A DNA stretch of 64,000 nt from an uncultured Oscillospiraceae bacterium (GCA_947627715.1 CANQXK010000007.1:36148-100147), one strand, 5' to 3'; shown: positions 44,090-52,936, numbered from the stretch's first letter. A program made the numbers and translations. Notes: generated from the sequence alone by a model not told the origin.

Positions 44090-44773
44090 ATGGGGACAAC
44101 ATACAGTTGGTACTATGTGAAAAATCAAGGTCAGACGAGGGAGGACATACGGGCCGGCGTGGCGAAGCTGCCGAAAAGCGCCGTGGACCCCGCCCTCGAG
44201 TTCCTGACGCGCCGGGTCGTGCTGGAGATTCAAAAGCACCTGGACGAAATTCCCCCCGAGCAGCTGACCCCGCAGCTTCGGGAGCAGGCGGCCGCGCAGA
44301 TTCGGAAAATGGAGAGAGGCGACGCCGCTTACGCCGCCTTTCGGCCTGACGCGCCCTTTTTCCCGGTGTTCGCCACACAGATTTGCGAGGGGTACAACTC
44401 AAGCTTCCGGGACTGCAAGGGCCTTTACAAAATTTTCCGCGCTCCTGTTCTGGCCTTCTCCGTCTACGACAGCGACATTGCCTTCGTGTCCTTCTTCGAC
44501 GGCAAGGCGGGGTGGGATTTCGCCAGCGCGCCGGAGGGGTATGAGGAGTACGACGAGGAGCTGTATTCCTCCGATTTTCCGGACTTCCTCCTGGAGCTGT
44601 GTCCTCCGGAGAGCCGGGATGAGGTGCGCTCTGTCTGGGACGACCCCAGCTGCGTCTTTGCCGACGACAAGGTGACGGAGATCACGGGCATTCTGGGCGT
44701 CCCCATGCTCATCGACGACGACCCCCGGCGCGGTCTGAGGACGGAGGGCTGGGAAATCGTAGACGCGGAATGA
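44090..44773 (+). CDS. Uncharacterised protein, 227 residues
   Basis: Starts at ATG 44090 with GAGGAA upstream; a GTG at 44075 overlapping the preceding stop as GTGA is the alternative. An N-terminal helical part (about 20-90) rich in Arg/Glu/Gln is followed by an aromatic, acidic domain (GYEEYDEELYSSDFPDFLLELC). No signal peptide, no membrane segment and no family I recognise. It lies 11 bases after the DUF3737 gene and 21 before the MalY-type gene, suggesting an operon. Confidence 0.75.
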   Translation: MGTTYSWYYVKNQGQTREDIRAGVAKLPKSAVDPALEFLTRRVVLEIQKHLDEIPPEQLTPQLREQAAAQIRKMERGDAAYAAFRPDAPFFPVFATQICEGYNSSFRDCKGLYKIFRAPVLAFSVYDSDIAFVSFFDGKAGWDFASAPEGYEEYDEELYSSDFPDFLLELCPPESRDEVRSVWDDPSCVFADDKVTEITGILGVPMLIDDDPRRGLRTEGWEIVDAE

Positions 44774-44794
44774 TTTTTGATTTGGAGTGCTGAA

Positions 44795-45970
44795 ATGAGA
44801 TACAACTTTGACGTTCTTCCCGATCGGCGTGGCACCGGGTCCTTGAAGTGGGACGAGGAATATGCCGAAAACTCCCTGCCCATGTGGGTGGCGGATATGG
44901 ACTTCCCCGCCGCGCCGGAGATCAGAAAGGCCATCGAGGAACGGGCCGCCCACGGGGTCTTTGGCTACAACATCATCCCCGACGGGTGGTATGACGCCTA
45001 TATCGGCTGGTGGCGGGACCGCCACGGCTTCACCATGGAGCGCGACTGGCTCATCTTCTGCACGGGGGTGGTGCCCGCCATCTCCTCCTGCGTGCGCAAG
45101 CTGACCACCCCGGCGGAGAAGGTGATCCTCCAGACGCCGGTGTACAACATCTTCTTCAACTCCATCCTCAACAACGGCCGCGTCCCCCTGGAGGCGCCCC
45201 TTGTCCGATGCGGGGACCGTTACTCCATTGATTTTCAGGCCCTTGAGGAGGCCATGGCCGACCCCCAGGCGATGCTCATGATCCTCTGCAACCCCCACAA
45301 CCCCGTGGGGCGCATCTGGACGCACAGAGAGCTTGCCAGGATCGGGAAGCTGGCGAAAAAGCACGGCGTCACGGTGATCTCCGATGAGATCCACTGCGAC
45401 CTCACCGATCCGGGGACGCAGTACGTCCCCTTCGCCTCCGTCTCCGACGCGTGCCGGGAGGTCTCCGTCACGTGTCTGGCCCCCACCAAGTGCTTCAACC
45501 TGGCCGGGCTTCAGACGGCGGCGGTATCCGTCCCCGACCCCATGCTGCGCCACAAGGTCTGGCGCGCCCTGAACACCGACGAGGCGGCGGAACCCAACTC
45601 CTTCGCCGTGTGCGCCGCCCAGGCGGCCTTCACCAAGGGCGGGCCGTGGCTGGACGAGCTGCGGGCGTACATCCTCCAAAACAAAGTCACCGCCGCCGGA
45701 TTTTTCAAAGCGCGCCTTCCGAAGATCGCTGTCACGCCCTCCCAGGCCACGTATCTTCTGTGGCTGGACTGCTCCAAAATAACGGACGACACCGGCGCGC
45801 TGTGCGCCTTCATCCGGGAGAAAACCGGGCTGCGCCTCTCCCCCGGCGCTCAGTTCGGCGGGGACGGGCGGCATTTTATCCGCATGAATTTAGCCACGTC
45901 CGCATCGGTCCTCCGGGACGGGCTTGAGCGGTTTGCCCAGGGGGTCAAAGAATTTGAGGCCCGCCGGTAA
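44795..45970 (+). CDS. PLP-dependent C-S lyase of the MalY/PatB family
   Basis: A 391-residue fold-type I aminotransferase-like enzyme expected to cleave cystathionine or another S-linked amino acid to pyruvate, ammonia and a thiol. Motifs: SLPMWVADMDFPAAPEI, CNPHNPVGR, SDEIHCDLT and the PLP lysine in LAPTKCFNLAGLQ. Length matches MalY/PatB. ATG 44795 with GGAG upstream. Some homologs also moonlight as regulators, which the sequence cannot show. Confidence 0.92.
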   Translation: MRYNFDVLPDRRGTGSLKWDEEYAENSLPMWVADMDFPAAPEIRKAIEERAAHGVFGYNIIPDGWYDAYIGWWRDRHGFTMERDWLIFCTGVVPAISSCVRKLTTPAEKVILQTPVYNIFFNSILNNGRVPLEAPLVRCGDRYSIDFQALEEAMADPQAMLMILCNPHNPVGRIWTHRELARIGKLAKKHGVTVISDEIHCDLTDPGTQYVPFASVSDACREVSVTCLAPTKCFNLAGLQTAAVSVPDPMLRHKVWRALNTDEAAEPNSFAVCAAQAAFTKGGPWLDELRAYILQNKVTAAGFFKARLPKIAVTPSQATYLLWLDCSKITDDTGALCAFIREKTGLRLSPGAQFGGDGRHFIRMNLATSASVLRDGLERFAQGVKEFEARR

Positions 45971-46077
45971 GGCCGCTTCAGGCGAGGGCGGTACGTATTC
46001 GTAACCAAGCGGAGGGAGGCCCGGTCCCCTGCTCCGCTTTGGGGCCGGCTCTCCCCGCTTATGTGTGAAAAGAAAAG

Positions 46078-46115
46078 GCCGCCGGCCCGCCAAAATGGCG
46101 GGCCGGCGGTTTTGC
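46078..46115 (+). terminator. Terminator of the DUF3737/MalY operon
   Basis: A 13-bp CCGCCGGCCCGCC stem and complement around AAAAT, followed by TTTTGCTT. It also serves the convergent small gene. Confidence 0.9.
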
Positions 46116-46162
46116 TTCGTATTTTTCCGGCGTGATACCAAACGTCACGGACCGGCACGCGC

Positions 46163-46303
46163 TTACCTCCAGAATTCAGGATTCCGAAGCCGCTCAACGC
46201 TGCCGATGACGGCCACGAAATTCATTCCGCCCGCAAGCTCGCGCTCGACGCTGGCGGTATTCCTTCTGGCGTTTTCCTTTCTTTTAGTATCATGCTTTTT
46301 CAT
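46163..46303 (-). CDS. Small basic protein, 46 residues
   Basis: ATG 46303 has an excellent GGAGGAAATTACT ribosome-binding site, which makes translation likely despite the short length. Sequence: Lys/Arg/Asn-rich first half (MKKHDTKRKENARR), then an Ala/Gly/Val-containing second half ending ERLRNPEFWR. No domain recognised. It is convergent with the MalY gene and divergent from the YbjN gene. Confidence 0.6.
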   Translation of the reverse strand: MKKHDTKRKENARRNTASVERELAGGMNFVAVIGSVERLRNPEFWR

Positions 46304-46500
46304 AGTAATTTCCTCCAAAGATTTGGTCTGTTGCTTCTCGCAACACCGCATATTATAAGGATTTTTTCCGCAAGGTAAATAGTGTATATTGCGTCATAAG
46401 TTTGTATTTCTTGCTATAATTATTTTATTTTTTCTCTGTTTTGACCGGGACGGCGGCGGCTCTCCGCGGCAAAAAAGCGCCGGGAGGGGGCGAAAGCGTC

Positions 46501-46529
46501 TTGCAATCGCGGGGCATATGATATATAAT
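46501..46529 (+). promoter_or_regulatory. Promoter of the YbjN-family gene
   Basis: TTGCAA (46501-46506) and TATAAT (46524-46529), 17-bp spacing, 42 bases before ATG 46572. Confidence 0.75.
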
Positions 46530-46571
46530 AGAATTATTCAATGACCGCTCATGGAAAGGAAGTGCGCCGGT

Positions 46572-47063
46572 ATGGCCGTCACAATGGAAGAGGCCCTCAG
46601 CACCGTGGAGGAGCTGTTCACCTCGAATAACTATCACTATAATCTGGACACCGGGAAAAATGTGTTCAACTGCCAGTTCAATCTCTCCAAGACGAAGCTG
46701 GGCAGCGTCCGCATCACCATCCTCGTCCAGCCCGACAACCAGGACCCCACGCTGTGCCGCCGCATCTCGTCCTATGGGAACGCCAGCGTCAAGGCCGACT
46801 CCTCGAATATGGCGGAGGTGTGCGAGTTTTTGACCCGCGCCAACTTCGGCCTTGCCATCGGGAATTTTGAGCTTGACTACAGGGACGGCGAGATCCGCTA
46901 CAAGGTCTGCCTGGACTGCCAGGACGCCATGCCGGGCCACGCCGCTCTGGAGCATCTGCTGGGCGTGCCTGTGGCGATGTTCAACCGCTACGGGGACGGG
47001 CTTCTGACGGTCATCATGGGGATGACAACGCCGGAGAACGCCATCAAGAAGGTGGACGGCTGA
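46572..47063 (+). CDS. YbjN-domain protein
   Basis: A 163-residue protein of the YbjN / type III secretion chaperone-like fold: helix, five-stranded sheet, helix (NYHYNLDTGKNVFNCQF, LCRRISSYGNASVKA, RANFGLAIGNFELDYRDG). ATG 46572 with AAAGGAAG upstream is preferred over 46551. YbjN proteins are linked to stress sensitivity in enterobacteria; the role here is open. No operon partners. Confidence 0.82.
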   Translation: MAVTMEEALSTVEELFTSNNYHYNLDTGKNVFNCQFNLSKTKLGSVRITILVQPDNQDPTLCRRISSYGNASVKADSSNMAEVCEFLTRANFGLAIGNFELDYRDGEIRYKVCLDCQDAMPGHAALEHLLGVPVAMFNRYGDGLLTVIMGMTTPENAIKKVDG

Positions 47064-47093
47064 GGCCGGGAAGGAACAAAGCGAATAAGATAA

Positions 47094-47130
47094 TAACCCC
47101 CTCGCTTCCCTGTGGGAGGCGAGGGGGTTC
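47094..47130. terminator. Terminator between convergent YbjN and antiporter genes
   Basis: AACCCCCTCGC paired with GCGAGGGGGTT around a 13-base loop. Confidence 0.82.
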
Positions 47131-47152
47131 GTCTGTGGAAAAGAGCCGCCGT

Positions 47153-48460
47153 TTACTGCTCCGGCTTTGTGTGATGGCCCAGGTGGAAAAGCTCCACGGG
47201 GTTGTTCCGGCGGCGGGCGTTGGTGCGGCCCTCGGTCTGGATCTCCCCGGCGGCGGTGAGGGCGCGCTTGGTCAGGGCAGGCCCGACCAGCTCATACACC
47301 AGCACCGAGAAGAGGACCACGTTGCGGACCACCGTGCCGTCGGCAAGCTGCTGGGCCGTGAGGGCCATTCCCAGGGCCACGCCGGCCTGGGGGAGCAGCG
47401 TGATGCCGATGTACTTTGTGATGTTCCTGTCGCAGTGGGTCATGGCGCAGCTGGAGTAGGCGCCGAAGTACTTGCCCAGGGAGCGGAACAGGATGTACAC
47501 CACGCCCACTAAGAGCACCAGGGGGTTGGAGAGGATGCGCAGGTCCAGCTCCGCGCCGGAGAGGACAAAGAAGAGCACGAACACCGGGGCCGTCCAGTCG
47601 TCCAGCCGCCCCATGATCTCCTGGGAGAAGTCGCAGATATTGCAGAACACCGTTCCGGCCATCATGCACACCAGCAGGAGGCTGAAGCCGATCTGTACGC
47701 CGCCCACCTCAAATTCCGCCATGGAGATCCCGGCGGTGAGGAACACGCAGGCGATGGACAGGGTCAGGCGCTTGGACCGGGAGAAGAAGTACTTCTCCAG
47801 ACGGTGCAGGACCCAGCCGGCCAGCGCCCCCAGCAGGAGGGACAGGACGATCTCGATCACCGGCTCCAAGAGGATGGTCTTCAGGCTGATGACCCCCTTC
47901 TCCAGGGCCATAGCCACGCCGAAGGAGGCGGAAAACAGCATCAGGCCCACCGCGTCGTCGATAGCCACCACCAGCAGCAGGAGCTTGGTGAGCGGCCCCT
48001 TGGCCTTGTACTGCCGCACCACCATCAGCGTCGCCGCCGGGGCCGTGGCCGCGGCGATGGAACCCAGGGTGATGGCGGAGGGGATGGTGATGAGCTTCGG
48101 GGACACGAAGTGGAGGGCGATCAGCCCCGCGTCCACAAGGGCGGTGGTGATCACCGCCTGCAAAATGCCCACGGTGATGGCCTGACGGCCCATGTGCTTG
48201 AGCTGTTCAAGCCTGAACTCGTTGCCGATGGTAAAGGCAATGAACCCCAGCGCCACCTGGGAGACGAGGTCCAGCGCCTTCACGTCGTCCAGGGAGGGGA
48301 AGCCCAGGCCGGGGACCTTCAGCGCGCCCAGGCAGAACGGCCCCAGCAGCACGCCGGCCACCAGGTACGCCGTGACCGCCGGCAGATGGAGCTTCTTGGC
48401 AAGCCGGGACATGAGAAGCCCTCCGAACATAGCCACGGATAATTCGACCAAAATCAACAT
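47153..48460 (-). CDS. Cation/proton antiporter (CPA2 family)
   Basis: A 435-residue polytopic protein with about 12 membrane helices and the CPA2 ion-binding acidic pair in VVAIDDAVGLM. Other signatures: TAYLVAGVLLGPF near residue 31, ATAPAATLMVV, and LLPQAGVALGMAL. No C-terminal TrkA domain is present, only a short polar tail. Expected to exchange Na+ or K+ for H+ across the membrane. Confidence 0.93.
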   Translation of the reverse strand: MLILVELSVAMFGGLLMSRLAKKLHLPAVTAYLVAGVLLGPFCLGALKVPGLGFPSLDDVKALDLVSQVALGFIAFTIGNEFRLEQLKHMGRQAITVGILQAVITTALVDAGLIALHFVSPKLITIPSAITLGSIAAATAPAATLMVVRQYKAKGPLTKLLLLVVAIDDAVGLMLFSASFGVAMALEKGVISLKTILLEPVIEIVLSLLLGALAGWVLHRLEKYFFSRSKRLTLSIACVFLTAGISMAEFEVGGVQIGFSLLLVCMMAGTVFCNICDFSQEIMGRLDDWTAPVFVLFFVLSGAELDLRILSNPLVLLVGVVYILFRSLGKYFGAYSSCAMTHCDRNITKYIGITLLPQAGVALGMALTAQQLADGTVVRNVVLFSVLVYELVGPALTKRALTAAGEIQTEGRTNARRRNNPVELFHLGHHTKPEQ

Positions 48461-48683
48461 AAAGCAACGCTCCCTTCAAGGGTAAACATTTTACACCCGG
48501 AAGGGGGAGAATACAATCTTCAAGATACCCTGTATTGGGCGGGTTTTTCCGAAAAAATTGTACAGTTTGCGTCAAGGGCGGGAGAGCATATCCGTATTCT
48601 TCCGCGCGGCGGGTCAGGCGGCGATCGGGAAGCAGTCCCAAGAAATCTTGTCAACGTGGTTTTGGCACTTTCGCTTTTTGCCC

Positions 48684-48723
48684 GTATTCAGTTGTGACCA
48701 AACGCTCAAATGGAGCGTTTGGG
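48684..48723 (+). repeat. GTATTCAGTTG repeat with a hairpin, copy 1
   Basis: GTATTCAGTTG (48684-48694) followed by CCAAACGCTC and its complement GAGCGTTTGG. The core also occurs at 48782 and 53106. The surrounding gap 48461-48806 has no gene; its only other feature is the terminator below. Confidence 0.6.
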
Positions 48724-48724
48724 G

Positions 48725-48776
48725 ATAAAAAAAAGACCGCCAGCATTCACCGGGGAACCGGTGGAGGGCGGTCTCA
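48725..48776 (-). terminator. Terminator of the small zinc-ribbon gene
   Basis: Minus strand: AGACCGCC and GGCGGTCT enclosing an inner CACCGG/CCGGTG stem, followed by eight T residues. Confidence 0.88.
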
Positions 48777-48806
48777 TTTTGGTATTCAGTTGTTGCGTTT
48801 GAAAAA

Positions 48807-49019
48807 TTACAGGTTGTCAGAATAGTCTATAATAACTTTTTTGCATTTTGTGCAACAAAAAGCCGTACAGGTTGGAACTGTCCAATTATCCTGTGTTAAA
48901 ACTTGCTCATTACCCTCTGCCCAAAACGAAAGTTTATGTTTCTCCGTAGTGAAAAAAACTTGTCTGGCGCTTTGCACAAAGCCTTCTGTCATTTCGTCAT
49001 TACAATAAGGACATTTCAT
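48807..49019 (-). CDS. Small zinc-ribbon protein
   Basis: A 70-residue protein with paired cysteines MKCPYCNDE and FCCTKCKKV about 50 residues apart, a split zinc ribbon of the PF20097/DUF6487 kind. The centre is beta-rich (VFFTTEKHKLSFWAEG). No membrane segment. Function unknown. Confidence 0.78.
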   Translation of the reverse strand: MKCPYCNDEMTEGFVQSARQVFFTTEKHKLSFWAEGNEQVLTQDNWTVPTCTAFCCTKCKKVIIDYSDNL

Positions 49020-49128
49020 TTTACCACCTGCCTTGTTATTGTAAAAAAAGGTTCATCCATTGTTTAATCCTCCAATAATTAAGCGAATTTCGATTTACCA
49101 AGCAGTCGTCGATTGATCGGCGGCTTTA

Positions 49129-49425
49129 TTATTGCATCTTTTTCTGACGAGCTTTTCCGAAGCATTTGCCGGCAATAATTCCAATCACAAAAAGGGAGAA
49201 AGGCAGCATTGCCAAGATCACCGTATGCAAAAACCCCTGTGATTTGGCGTTAAGTGCTTCGTAGATGAAGAAACCAATAACGGCAAGCACCACCGCACCA
49301 ACCACACAATACAGAACCGCTCTCTTTTTGCTGTCTTTGATTACCCTTGCCAAGAGGCTATCAATTTGCTTTGAGAATACGGCACATAAAATGGCCGCTA
49401 AGAAAATGTACCAATATTTTTTCAT
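49129..49425 (-). CDS. Small membrane protein, 98 residues
   Basis: Three hydrophobic segments (about 5-20, 38-58, 66-88) and a Lys/Arg-rich C-terminus. No recognised family. Its base composition is more AT-rich than the core genome, in keeping with the accessory region. Confidence 0.62.
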   Translation of the reverse strand: MKKYWYIFLAAILCAVFSKQIDSLLARVIKDSKKRAVLYCVVGAVVLAVIGFFIYEALNAKSQGFLHTVILAMLPFSLFVIGIIAGKCFGKARQKKMQ

Positions 49426-49643
49426 ACAATCACATTCTTTTTTTCATAAACTTCCGTTCTATCAAACAGTCGTTTACTTAACAACTATAATACCACACAA
49501 ATGTGAAGAAGTCTACCACAAACAACGATTTTTCGGTAAGAATATCCCCCGACTATACTGCCGGCTTTATGACTTCTTGAACACCTGCTGAAAAGGAAAA
49601 GCCGCCATCGGTTGACAGCGGCAATTCCCTATGCGGGCGGTTA

Positions 49644-49832
49644 TCAGTTGAAAATCAAATCGCTGTAAACCACCTCGGCAGCTCGGTTGCGGATATTGTT
49701 CATAGCCTGCACCCACTTCATACCGTCCTCGGCATTGAGCTTTTCCGTCACGCCCTCTTTTTCGGCAAGCTCCATAACCCGCCGGAAAAGCATAGCCTCG
49801 GCTCCCTCGGTCAGTCCGGCAAGGGCAGGCCC
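49644..49832 (-). pseudogene. TnpV-like transposon protein, C-terminal remnant
   Basis: The minus-strand frame reads GLTEGAEAMLFRRVMEL, AEKEGVTEKLNAEDG, MKWVQAMNNIRNRAAEV and VYSDLIFN before the stop, the C-terminal pattern of TnpV proteins of Tn4451-type elements. A stop codon lies a few codons upstream of the similarity, so the 5' part is lost. A GCCGCC/GGCGGC-type hairpin (49600-49621) follows, as in the copy at 54244-54275. Confidence 0.65.
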
Positions 49833-49855
49833 GGAGGGTCAACAGTTACGTCATT

Positions 49856-50257
49856 CTATAAATCTTTGATGAAGAACATCTCCAACGGCTCTTTCGGCAG
49901 CAAAAGCGCGCCGCATTCGGTATAACCGATTTTTCGGTAAAAAAATTGCGCCTGCTCGTTTGCCTGCGTGGAAGTTAAAACCTGTCTATATCCCTTTTCA
50001 GCCATTTCCTTTTCCCAAAACGAGACGAGCCTTGTCCCGTTTCCCTGCCCTCTATACGCCTCCAGGATATAGAGCATATTCATAAACGGAATGTTGTCCC
50101 AAAACAACCCGAACCTCAGCCATCCGATAAAGGTATCCCCTTGATACATCATGAGGACCTTCTTCGCCGGGAGGATATTTCTCAGTTCGGATTCGGAAAT
50201 ATGTTTATCATATTCCTTTAGAACCGAAAGGTCTTGAATTTCAGCATATTGAATCAT
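49856..50257 (-). CDS. GNAT acetyltransferase
   Basis: A 133-residue GNAT protein with the acetyl-CoA loop YRGQGNGTRLVSFWE near residue 75 and the typical C-terminal strand TQANEQAQFFYRKIGYTECGAL. Substrate unknown. No operon partner. Confidence 0.88.
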   Translation of the reverse strand: MIQYAEIQDLSVLKEYDKHISESELRNILPAKKVLMMYQGDTFIGWLRFGLFWDNIPFMNMLYILEAYRGQGNGTRLVSFWEKEMAEKGYRQVLTSTQANEQAQFFYRKIGYTECGALLLPKEPLEMFFIKDL

Positions 50258-50299
50258 TCTATTTCCCCACGCCTCCGCTTGGACAGATACAATACAGGT

Positions 50300-50533
50300 T
50301 TACCCTCGCCTATGCGCCTTATAAGGGCAAAAAGAAGGGTCTGTTTTTGCAAACCAGAAGAAAAATAAGTCCTCAAATTTTTTATTCAAAGCAATACATA
50401 AAATGAGAGCAAGTTTGGCGGTAGGATTAAACTGCCCGGTTTCGATAAAGCTGATCGTATTCCGGGACACGCCAACCATTTCGGCCAGTTGGTTCTGTGA
50501 TATTTTCCGTTCTGTCCGCGCTTCTTTAAGGCG
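50300..50533 (-). pseudogene. XRE-family regulator, 5'-truncated
   Basis: The minus-strand frame encodes RLKEARTERKISQNQLAEM, VGVSRNTISFIETGQFNPT and ALILCIALNKKFEDLFFF, an almost complete small XRE HTH of the type that begins MKNRLKE. A TAA sits two codons before the first HTH residue and no start codon is available, so the gene is broken at its 5' end. A perfect promoter abuts the break. Confidence 0.7.
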
Positions 50534-50535
50534 GT

Positions 50536-50564
50536 ATTATAGTGCCGTCAAGTTTTCTTGTCAA
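50536..50564 (-). promoter_or_regulatory. Consensus promoter abutting the truncated XRE gene
   Basis: Minus strand TTGACA (50559-50564) and TATAAT (50536-50541), exactly 17 bp apart. Transcription would start inside the truncated HTH frame. Confidence 0.75.
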
Positions 50565-50645
50565 GTGCCTATTGATGATTTACATATATTAGACTGTGCT
50601 GCCGCCGGTGGCGGGGCCTTGCCATGTGGGATGGCAACGGCGCGC

Positions 50646-50694
50646 GAAAAAAGCTTTCGCCGCAGTCTGGCAGGTATCTGGCAGACTGCGGCGG
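50646..50694 (-). terminator. Terminator of the blaI-blaR1 operon
   Basis: Minus strand: CGCCGCAGTCTG paired with CAGACTGCGGCG, followed by GCTTTTTTCG. Confidence 0.88.
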
Positions 50695-50779
50695 AGATCA
50701 GGTAGAGAAGAGGACTAAAACATTTCCGTTCTCTGTATGCAGTTTATGACTTCCCAATAAACAAGAAGGTGCCTATTTC

Positions 50780-52381
50780 TTACTCAGTTATCGTCAAATT
50801 AAGCCGAGTTGACGTATCGGCGCTTACACCGATTTTATAAATAAAACGATAATCCAAGCCTGTGAATGTTATTGTATCTGTGCTATCACAAGACAACTGA
50901 CGGAGAGGATTAACAGGATCATTGTCAACATACAAGTATATTACAACTTTGACCGCACTGTTGTTGGTAATTTTAATTTCCTCACTATTCGTTCGCAAAG
51001 ACTGTTTCAAGAGGAGGTTATCCTTGCCGATAATGTCCTCTGAGACTTCGAGCGATCCGTCAAAACTTAGGTCCTGATAGTTCTTATCGGTTTTGCTATC
51101 GTTTCTGTGCGCTTCGATGAAGGCGGAGACGTCCTCTGTTCGGATGTCGATGACGTCCTTCGCCCCGTTGTTGACCATCAGGCAGACAGCCGCGGGCTTT
51201 AGCTCCCGGAAGCCGTTGACCTCCCCGAAGCCGCTGACCCGGACCTCGAAGATCTCGTCGATCTCATAGCGCATGATATAGAGACCTGAGCCGATATCCC
51301 GCCCCTGATATGGCTCAAAGTCCGCCCAGATCAGCGCGTCTCCCTTTTGCGACAGCGCGATCACATCGTCGAGGGTCATCTTTCGTCCGTTAACCGCGTC
51401 ATTCCCCTCGACCGCATCGTTCCCGTCTGTCGCGCCGGGTCCCTTCGTCACCGGGTCCGTCGCAAAACACACCGCCGCCAACGCGCAGGCGGCAACCGCC
51501 GCGGCAACGATCCAAACCGCCGGTTTTTTGTAATGCAGCACCTTTTTCACCCTTTCTCTTACGCCAACCTCTCCAAAGGCCAGCGGGCAGACCGTGACCA
51601 GCCGCCGCCCGGAACTGCACGCCAACAGAGCGGAGGAATATTGCTTCTTCCCGTCCACGTCCATCCGCCGGATAACCTTTTCGTCGCAGGCCAGCTCAAT
51701 GTCCCGGCAAAGCAGCACATAAGCCGCCCAGCACAGCGGGTTGAACCAGTGGACCGCCAGGATGAGAAAGCCCAGCGGTTTCCACCAGTGGTCGCGCCTT
51801 GCCAAGTGGGCCTTTTCGTGGGCGAGCACCGGCTCCATGGACGCATCGTCCATGTCGGAGGGCAGATAAATTTTGGGCCGGACCAATCCCAGAATAAACG
51901 GAGATTTCACATGGTCGCACAGAAAGATGTTTTCTTCATAGGGGACTCTTTCCGCAACACTCCGACGTACCCGTATATAACTCATCACGGCATACAGCAG
52001 CATAACGGCTATGCCGACGAGCCAGATCGCCGACAGAACAGATGTCCAGACATAAAGCGGGTTGGCGCTGCCCGTGGGATTCGGCGCGAAGGCTTCTCCC
52101 AGAACAGGGTTGACCACGTTGTTGACGGCGGGGATGCCGCTGCTGACAGCGGGCGTTTCGTATTGGATATTATGGGCGTTGAAGGTCTCGGCGCTGGGGA
52201 TCAGGCTCAACACGCTCTCAAGGGAGACGGGGACTGCCAACCGCAAAGCGACGATCCCCCACAAAAGAACGGCGACCCATTTTGGCGCCTTCTTCAGCAG
52301 GAGCCGAAGGAACACCACCGCTAAAATCAGCCAGCTTGCGGCAATGCTCATGTTCAAAATCCTCACGAATGGTTCCACCAT
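50780..52381 (-). CDS. BlaR1/MecR1-type M56 metallopeptidase sensor
   Basis: A 533-residue membrane peptidase: several N-terminal helices, then the zinc site HEKAH in VLAHEKAHLARRDHWW (HExxH) and ELACDEKVI. It lacks the penicillin-binding SxxK sensor domain of true BlaR1; instead, after a membrane helix (IVAAAVAACALAAVCFA) the extracellular part has about 200 residues without a known fold. It likely cleaves the adjacent BlaI-type repressor in response to an unknown envelope signal. ATG 52381 lies two bases after the blaI stop. Confidence 0.88.
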   Translation of the reverse strand: MVEPFVRILNMSIAASWLILAVVFLRLLLKKAPKWVAVLLWGIVALRLAVPVSLESVLSLIPSAETFNAHNIQYETPAVSSGIPAVNNVVNPVLGEAFAPNPTGSANPLYVWTSVLSAIWLVGIAVMLLYAVMSYIRVRRSVAERVPYEENIFLCDHVKSPFILGLVRPKIYLPSDMDDASMEPVLAHEKAHLARRDHWWKPLGFLILAVHWFNPLCWAAYVLLCRDIELACDEKVIRRMDVDGKKQYSSALLACSSGRRLVTVCPLAFGEVGVRERVKKVLHYKKPAVWIVAAAVAACALAAVCFATDPVTKGPGATDGNDAVEGNDAVNGRKMTLDDVIALSQKGDALIWADFEPYQGRDIGSGLYIMRYEIDEIFEVRVSGFGEVNGFRELKPAAVCLMVNNGAKDVIDIRTEDVSAFIEAHRNDSKTDKNYQDLSFDGSLEVSEDIIGKDNLLLKQSLRTNSEEIKITNNSAVKVVIYLYVDNDPVNPLRQLSCDSTDTITFTGLDYRFIYKIGVSADTSTRLNLTITE

Positions 52382-52382
52382 A

Positions 52383-52742
52383 TTATTCACCTGCCTTGTC
52401 GATCAGCTCACGAATCTCGTTGATTTCCTCGGCTGTCAGCTTCTTCTCGCTGGTAAACGCGGCAAGAAAAGCCGGAAGGGACCCCGCAAAGGTCTCGTCC
52501 ACATACTTCTTGCTGTGAAGGGCGTAGAACTCCTGCCGGGACAGGAGAGAGGTCACCACGCCGTTATTGTTCTGGAACAGCCCCTTGTCGCAAAGCCGGC
52601 GCAGTACCGTGTGCGTTGTCGTCCGCTTCCATGCGAGTTTTGCCGAGGCGAGCTTGACAAGCTCGGCGGTCGTCACCGGCTCCCTCTCCCAAATGATGTC
52701 CGCAAAACGGGCCTCCACAGCCCCCAGCTGAATTTCCGCCAT
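52383..52742 (-). CDS. BlaI/MecI/CopY-family repressor
   Basis: A 119-residue winged-helix repressor: ELGAVEARFADIIWE-type start, TTTHTVLRRLCDKGLF recognition region, and a helical C-terminus (LTAEEINEIRELIDKA) for dimerisation. Inactivated by the peptidase encoded downstream. Its operator repeats are at the promoter. Confidence 0.93.
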   Translation of the reverse strand: MAEIQLGAVEARFADIIWEREPVTTAELVKLASAKLAWKRTTTHTVLRRLCDKGLFQNNNGVVTSLLSRQEFYALHSKKYVDETFAGSLPAFLAAFTSEKKLTAEEINEIRELIDKAGE

Positions 52743-52756
52743 AAGCGCGGCCTCCC

Positions 52757-52809
52757 GTCTACATGGTGTAGTCTACATAGAGTCTACACTATGTAGACGG
52801 ATTTGTCAA
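52757..52809 (-). promoter_or_regulatory. BlaI-type operator and promoter
   Basis: Minus strand TTGACA (52804-52809) and TAGACT (52781-52786), 17 bp apart. From 52757 to 52799 there are GTCTACA/TGTAGAC repeats, including a dyad TACAtggTGTA and a longer CTACATAG/CTATGTAG palindrome across the -10, the expected BlaI/MecI binding pattern. Confidence 0.85.
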
Positions 52810-52822
52810 CAGGTTTTTTTGA

Positions 52823-52870
52823 TTTTTAAAAAAAGCCCGTCTGATCTGTCAGGAATCAGACGGGCTTTCG
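52823..52870 (-). terminator. Terminator
   Basis: Minus strand: AAAGCCCGTCTGAT and ATCAGACGGGCTTT around a 9-base loop, followed by T-rich sequence; symmetrical enough to work both ways. Confidence 0.85.
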
Positions 52871-52936
52871 TATGCGCTCCCGAAACTGTCAGGCGAGAGT
52901 GGACAGGTTCCATTCGTTTCTGCCGGAGAATAAGAA

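Noticed and set aside
50780..52742. Beta-lactam-sensing BlaR1 system with a beta-lactamase
   Set aside because: The membrane peptidase lacks a penicillin-binding sensor domain and no beta-lactamase gene is adjacent, so only the regulatory family can be claimed.
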